Part shown: piece by piece, positions 61,242 through 64,000 of the stretch | How positions within the stretch are numbered: the first letter of the stretch is position 1 | Layout of the letters: each line of letters begins with the position of its first letter | Source: Geothrix sp. 21YS21S-2 | GTDB taxonomy: Bacteria; Acidobacteriota; Holophagae; Holophagales; Holophagaceae | Assembly: GCF_030846775.1 (NCBI RefSeq) | Contig: NZ_CP132910.1 | Span: 4,529,001 to 4,593,000, forward strand | DNA: 64,000 nt | Direction of reading: 5' to 3' | Program-made: the position numbers and the translations under genes | The notes under the pieces: generated by a model | Told to the model about the DNA's origin: nothing | Seen by the model: the letters and a program-made list of their open reading frames with translations, nothing else | Database searches by the model: none

Positions 61242-61459
61242 GCGTGGACCCGTGCGCGCGGATGACCTGGAATGCTTGTCCCGCAATGGCATGAGAAGCC
61301 GAAGGTGTGAGGGCGAGGCGTTCATGCTGTTTCGGCACGGCTCCGGATGGGTGGGCGAGGTCGCCAGGGCTCCATGACCGGCCGTGGGGCAGGGATCCAG
61401 CACGGCGTCGCCCGGGAGCGCCCCGCTGCCTGGCATACCCCACAATATGTATTATTAAT
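61242..61459. other. Intergenic region with no identified feature
   Basis: About 218 bp between the unknown exported gene and the cupin gene, both on the minus strand. It would contain the 5' leader and promoter of the former. AT-rich bases at 61437-61465 mark the end of the cupin unit. I found no hairpin or repeat worth naming. Confidence 0.5.
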
Positions 61460-61828
61460 TTATTTGCACAAGGGGGATTTGGCGTCCTGCCGGGTGAGGA
61501 GGCCGAACAGCACGAGCCGCTCCCCGGAGTCGTTCACCAGCCCGTGGGAGTGCCCCGCCTTCAGGATGAAGAGATCGCCCGGGCCCACGGGGAACCGTTC
61601 CCCGTCCAGGATCCCCGTGCCGCGGCCCTCCATGATCAGGTAGAGTTCGTCCGTGTTGGGATGGGGATGCTCGCCGATGCTGGAGCCGGGCTCCAGCACG
61701 GTGCGCCCCGCGGCCAGGACGCCGTCCATGGCGCCCTGGCCGAAGTAGTCGCCGCTCAGCGCGGGTCCCGTCCCGCCCCGGATGGCCAGCTTGGGTTCCA
61801 TGGGCAGGTCGGAACATCTGCGGATCAT
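61460..61828 (-). CDS. Small cupin-domain protein
   Basis: This 122-residue single-domain cupin has the first metal motif in IGEHPHPNTDELYLIMEG and the second in HSHGLVN. The usual His-x-His, Glu and distal His metal ligands are present. Such proteins are isomerases, dioxygenases or ligand-binding sensors; no substrate can be read. GGAG precedes ATG 61828 at good distance. It lies 30 bp downstream of the alpha-mannosidase gene, so a sugar-related role is possible. Confidence 0.88.
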   Translation of the reverse strand: MIRRCSDLPMEPKLAIRGGTGPALSGDYFGQGAMDGVLAAGRTVLEPGSSIGEHPHPNTDELYLIMEGRGTGILDGERFPVGPGDLFILKAGHSHGLVNDSGERLVLFGLLTRQDAKSPLCK

Positions 61829-61858
61829 GCGTTCTCCAGATCCACAAGTATACGGCCG

Positions 61859-64000
61859 TCAGGGCCTGGAGAACCTCGCCTGGAAGGCCGCGTCCCGCAG
61901 GAGCTCCGGGAGGAAGGGACGGAGGGAGGCGCCGCCGGCGTTGTCCACCGTGGCGGCGGTGGCGGCGAAGACCTTCACGTTGCGGTCCCGGGGCAGGGTC
62001 AGGGTGGCCACGCCTTCCGGGATCTCCACGGGAACGGAGAACATGTAGCTGTACTCGTACACCCGGTCCTCGCCCTTGGCGTGGAGGTGCGAGGCCCACC
62101 ATGCCGGCCTGCCGGGAGCCAGGAACGCGGGATCCAGGCGCACCAGGGCGTTGTCCACGCTGTAGGTCTTGTCGGAGACCTCGCCGTCGAAGACCCGGTT
62201 GTCCCAGGACCCCACGTAGCCGGTCCAGGCCGGCACGGGCACCGTCACGGCGGAGGGGCCCGCGGTGAACACGGCGGTGGTGTTGCCCGCGGAGGCGGCC
62301 ATCAGCAGGTGCACCCGGCGCGCGCCCGCGGGCAGGGCCAGGGTCTGGCCGTCGCAGGCGACGGCATTGGGGCTGCGGGGGGCGCGGGGGCCCATCCGGA
62401 AGGTGACGCCCGCGGCCTGGACCGAATCCTCGATCATCTCGGCGGGGTAGCCCGTGAAGGCCCCGTCCATGGCGCCGTCCTCGCGGTGGCCGTCGGTGGT
62501 GAAGGCCTGCAGGTTGAAGGGCAGGTCCAGGGGCGTGGAGGCCGGGGCCGCCAGGGCCGCCGGCGCGTCCAGGCGCAGCCCGAGGGTGCGCAGCTGGTAG
62601 GGCTTGAAGGCCAGCTGGAGGGAGCCGTCCTTCACGGCCACGGAGCCCAGGGGGCGCTCCAGGCCGTCCAGTTCGCGGGCCGCAAGGACGGGGCCGGCGG
62701 CCTTCAGGGCCACGGACGCGGCGGCGCCGTCCAGTTCCTGGAGCCGCACCACGATGCCCTCGCCGTCCTCGGCGCGCTTCACGGCCTGGATGGCCACCTG
62801 GGCCCCCGAGACCTGCAGGAGGCTGAAGGCCCGGCCCAGGGGCCCCGCGTGCGGGGTGGCCTGGAAGGCCTCCAGGGGCCGGTCCTGGCGCTGGGCCAGC
62901 CAGGGGCTGCCGGCCTTGCGCCAGTCGCCCTTGTGCCCGGCGATGCCGTAGGTGAAGGCGTGCCGGCCCCAGTCCTGCCAGCGCTGCTCCCGGTAGTCCT
63001 TGTCCACGCCGGGCGTGTAGAGGAGGGTCAGGCGCAGGGTGTGGTCATCGGGCTTGTCGGAGCCGTACTTGGCGCCCGTGAGGACGGTGACGCCGTAGTC
63101 GCCCTTGGCGTCGGTGAGGTCCATCCAGCCGTGGGTGGGCACCTCGTACTTCTTCGGGTCGTTGTTGCCCCGCTGGATGGTGCCCAGGTCCCAGTTGTAG
63201 GTGGCCTGGGGGTTGGACACGGCCAGGGGCAGGTCGGCCTTGAGGGAGCTCTGGGAGGACTTCCAGTCCACGAGGTTGGCCACTTCCACGCGGTCGCCGC
63301 CCTGGGTGAGGCTGAAGGTCTGCTGGAAGCGCGAGTCCTCCGACTCCCGCTCCACCTGCAGCGAGACGCGCACGGGGCCGTTCTCCAGGACCGTGATGCG
63401 CGCGGGGCCCGAAACGAAGGCCCGGGCGGGTTTCTGGCGGTCGGTCCAGTCCATGTTCCAGGCCGGCCACCGGGAGGGCTTCTCGTGCTGGAAGGCCAGG
63501 CGCCCCGGCCCCGACAGGAGCTCGCGGCGGTTCACCTTGTCGTAGATGCCGCCGAGATCGCCGGAGTCCAGGACCGTGACGCGGTAGCGGGCGTTCTCCA
63601 GCACCCGGGCCGTGACGGAGAGTTCCCTGCCTTCGGCGGCCGGACCGGCCTGGAGGCCGAAGACCGCGAAGCCCACGGAAGGCACCTTGGCCCGGAAGAT
63701 CACGTGGCGCTTTCCGTCGGCGCCCACCGTGAGCTGGGTGGGCAGCTTGCGGCCGGCCCCGTCGGTTGCGACGAGGTTCCCGGCCCCGGCCAGGGCCGCG
63801 GGGACCAGGGCGTCCACCACGTCCTCCCGGGCGATGCCCAGGGGATTGAAGACCACCAGGGGCACGCCCGCCACCCGCGTGTCCAGTCCGCGCGTGACGG
63901 CGGCGACTCCGTCCTCCAGGCTCCCCTGGAAGGCCTTGGCCGCCAGGAGCTCGTCGTTCCAGGCGTATTCGTAGCTCTTGGGCAGGCAGGTGCCGGGCAG
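61859..64000 (-). CDS. Glycoside hydrolase family 38 alpha-mannosidase, C-terminal part
   Basis: The frame is open to the right edge of the window, so the N-terminal catalytic barrel is missing; 713 codons are seen. The visible part starts with ELLAAKAFQGSLEDGVAAVT, the end of the middle helical domain. The GH38 C-terminal beta-sandwich follows: PLVVFNPLGIAREDVV, NARYRVTVLDSGDLGGIYDK, GPVRVSLQVER and PYQLRTLGLRLD. A further beta-rich C-terminal domain of about 200 residues resembles those of long bacterial alpha-mannosidases. It would release mannose from glycans; whether it is exported cannot be judged without the N-terminus. An internal GTG at 63874 is not the start. Confidence 0.9.
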   Translation of the reverse strand: MPGTCLPKSYEYAWNDELLAAKAFQGSLEDGVAAVTRGLDTRVAGVPLVVFNPLGIAREDVVDALVPAALAGAGNLVATDGAGRKLPTQLTVGADGKRHVIFRAKVPSVGFAVFGLQAGPAAEGRELSVTARVLENARYRVTVLDSGDLGGIYDKVNRRELLSGPGRLAFQHEKPSRWPAWNMDWTDRQKPARAFVSGPARITVLENGPVRVSLQVERESEDSRFQQTFSLTQGGDRVEVANLVDWKSSQSSLKADLPLAVSNPQATYNWDLGTIQRGNNDPKKYEVPTHGWMDLTDAKGDYGVTVLTGAKYGSDKPDDHTLRLTLLYTPGVDKDYREQRWQDWGRHAFTYGIAGHKGDWRKAGSPWLAQRQDRPLEAFQATPHAGPLGRAFSLLQVSGAQVAIQAVKRAEDGEGIVVRLQELDGAAASVALKAAGPVLAARELDGLERPLGSVAVKDGSLQLAFKPYQLRTLGLRLDAPAALAAPASTPLDLPFNLQAFTTDGHREDGAMDGAFTGYPAEMIEDSVQAAGVTFRMGPRAPRSPNAVACDGQTLALPAGARRVHLLMAASAGNTTAVFTAGPSAVTVPVPAWTGYVGSWDNRVFDGEVSDKTYSVDNALVRLDPAFLAPGRPAWWASHLHAKGEDRVYEYSYMFSVPVEIPEGVATLTLPRDRNVKVFAATAATVDNAGGASLRPFLPELLRDAAFQARFSRP

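Overview
The window reads as chromosome of a very GC-rich Gram-negative bacterium. The outer-membrane machinery (an RND efflux system, TolC-type proteins, an Oar-like TonB receptor), the dense two-component signalling and the protein sequences themselves suggest Acidobacteriota, class Holophagae (Geothrix/Holophaga/Mesoterricola-like). That placement is inference from protein character, not from a marker gene. No rRNA, tRNA, CRISPR array or DNA transposon was seen. Genes are tightly packed, with many ATGA/GTGA start-stop overlaps and several convergent genes that overlap at their 3' ends. || Layout. 0-1.3 kb: the tail of a histidine-kinase-like gene and a response regulator with a degenerate HD-GYP domain. 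1.35-3.46 kb: a group II intron (1432-3430) with its reverse transcriptase/maturase, inserted inside one arm of a long imperfect palindrome between convergent genes. 3.5-9.9 kb: a CusCBA-type Cu(I)/Ag(I) efflux operon led by a Cys-rich exported peptide. 10.0-14.3 kb: three overlapping signalling genes (histidine kinase, single-domain receiver, hybrid kinase). 14.3-19.5 kb: a TetR-EmrAB-TolC multidrug efflux operon, divergent from an iron-sulfur flavoprotein gene across a palindrome-rich spacer. 19.6-20.7 kb: a DUF4143-type AAA ATPase. || 20.8-28.5 kb: a minus-strand cluster of TonB receptor, exported cyanophycinase, exported M14 carboxypeptidase, isoaspartyl dipeptidase and PLP decarboxylase. 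It fits a pathway for scavenging extracellular cyanophycin or other beta-aspartyl peptides. 28.7-38.9 kb: an ATZ/TRZ amidohydrolase divergent from a BMP-type nucleoside/purine ABC transporter, followed by a three-subunit molybdenum hydroxylase of the xanthine dehydrogenase family. Together they suggest purine uptake and oxidation. 38.9-40.4 kb: a MocR-like regulator whose PLP-binding lysine is replaced by glutamine. || 40.6-47.6 kb: a predicted beta-barrel protein, a cupredoxin, a membrane Ser/Thr kinase with an extracytoplasmic sensor, and a propeller-type hybrid-like sensor histidine kinase. 47.6-54.3 kb: a group II PLP decarboxylase, a major facilitator transporter, a chemoreceptor, a secreted lipase-like hydrolase and an exported dienelactone hydrolase. 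54.4-60.2 kb: a fatty-acid beta-oxidation operon (FadE-, FadI/A- and FadJ-like). 60.2-64.0 kb: a small exported cystatin-like protein with the exact QVVAG motif, an unknown exported protein, a cupin, and the C-terminal part of a GH38 alpha-mannosidase that runs off the window. || The observations most worth following are the intron/palindrome arrangement, where the palindrome's symmetry fixes both intron ends to the base, the predicted cyanophycin-use locus, the bacterial cystatin, and the two regulators that have lost catalytic or cofactor residues.
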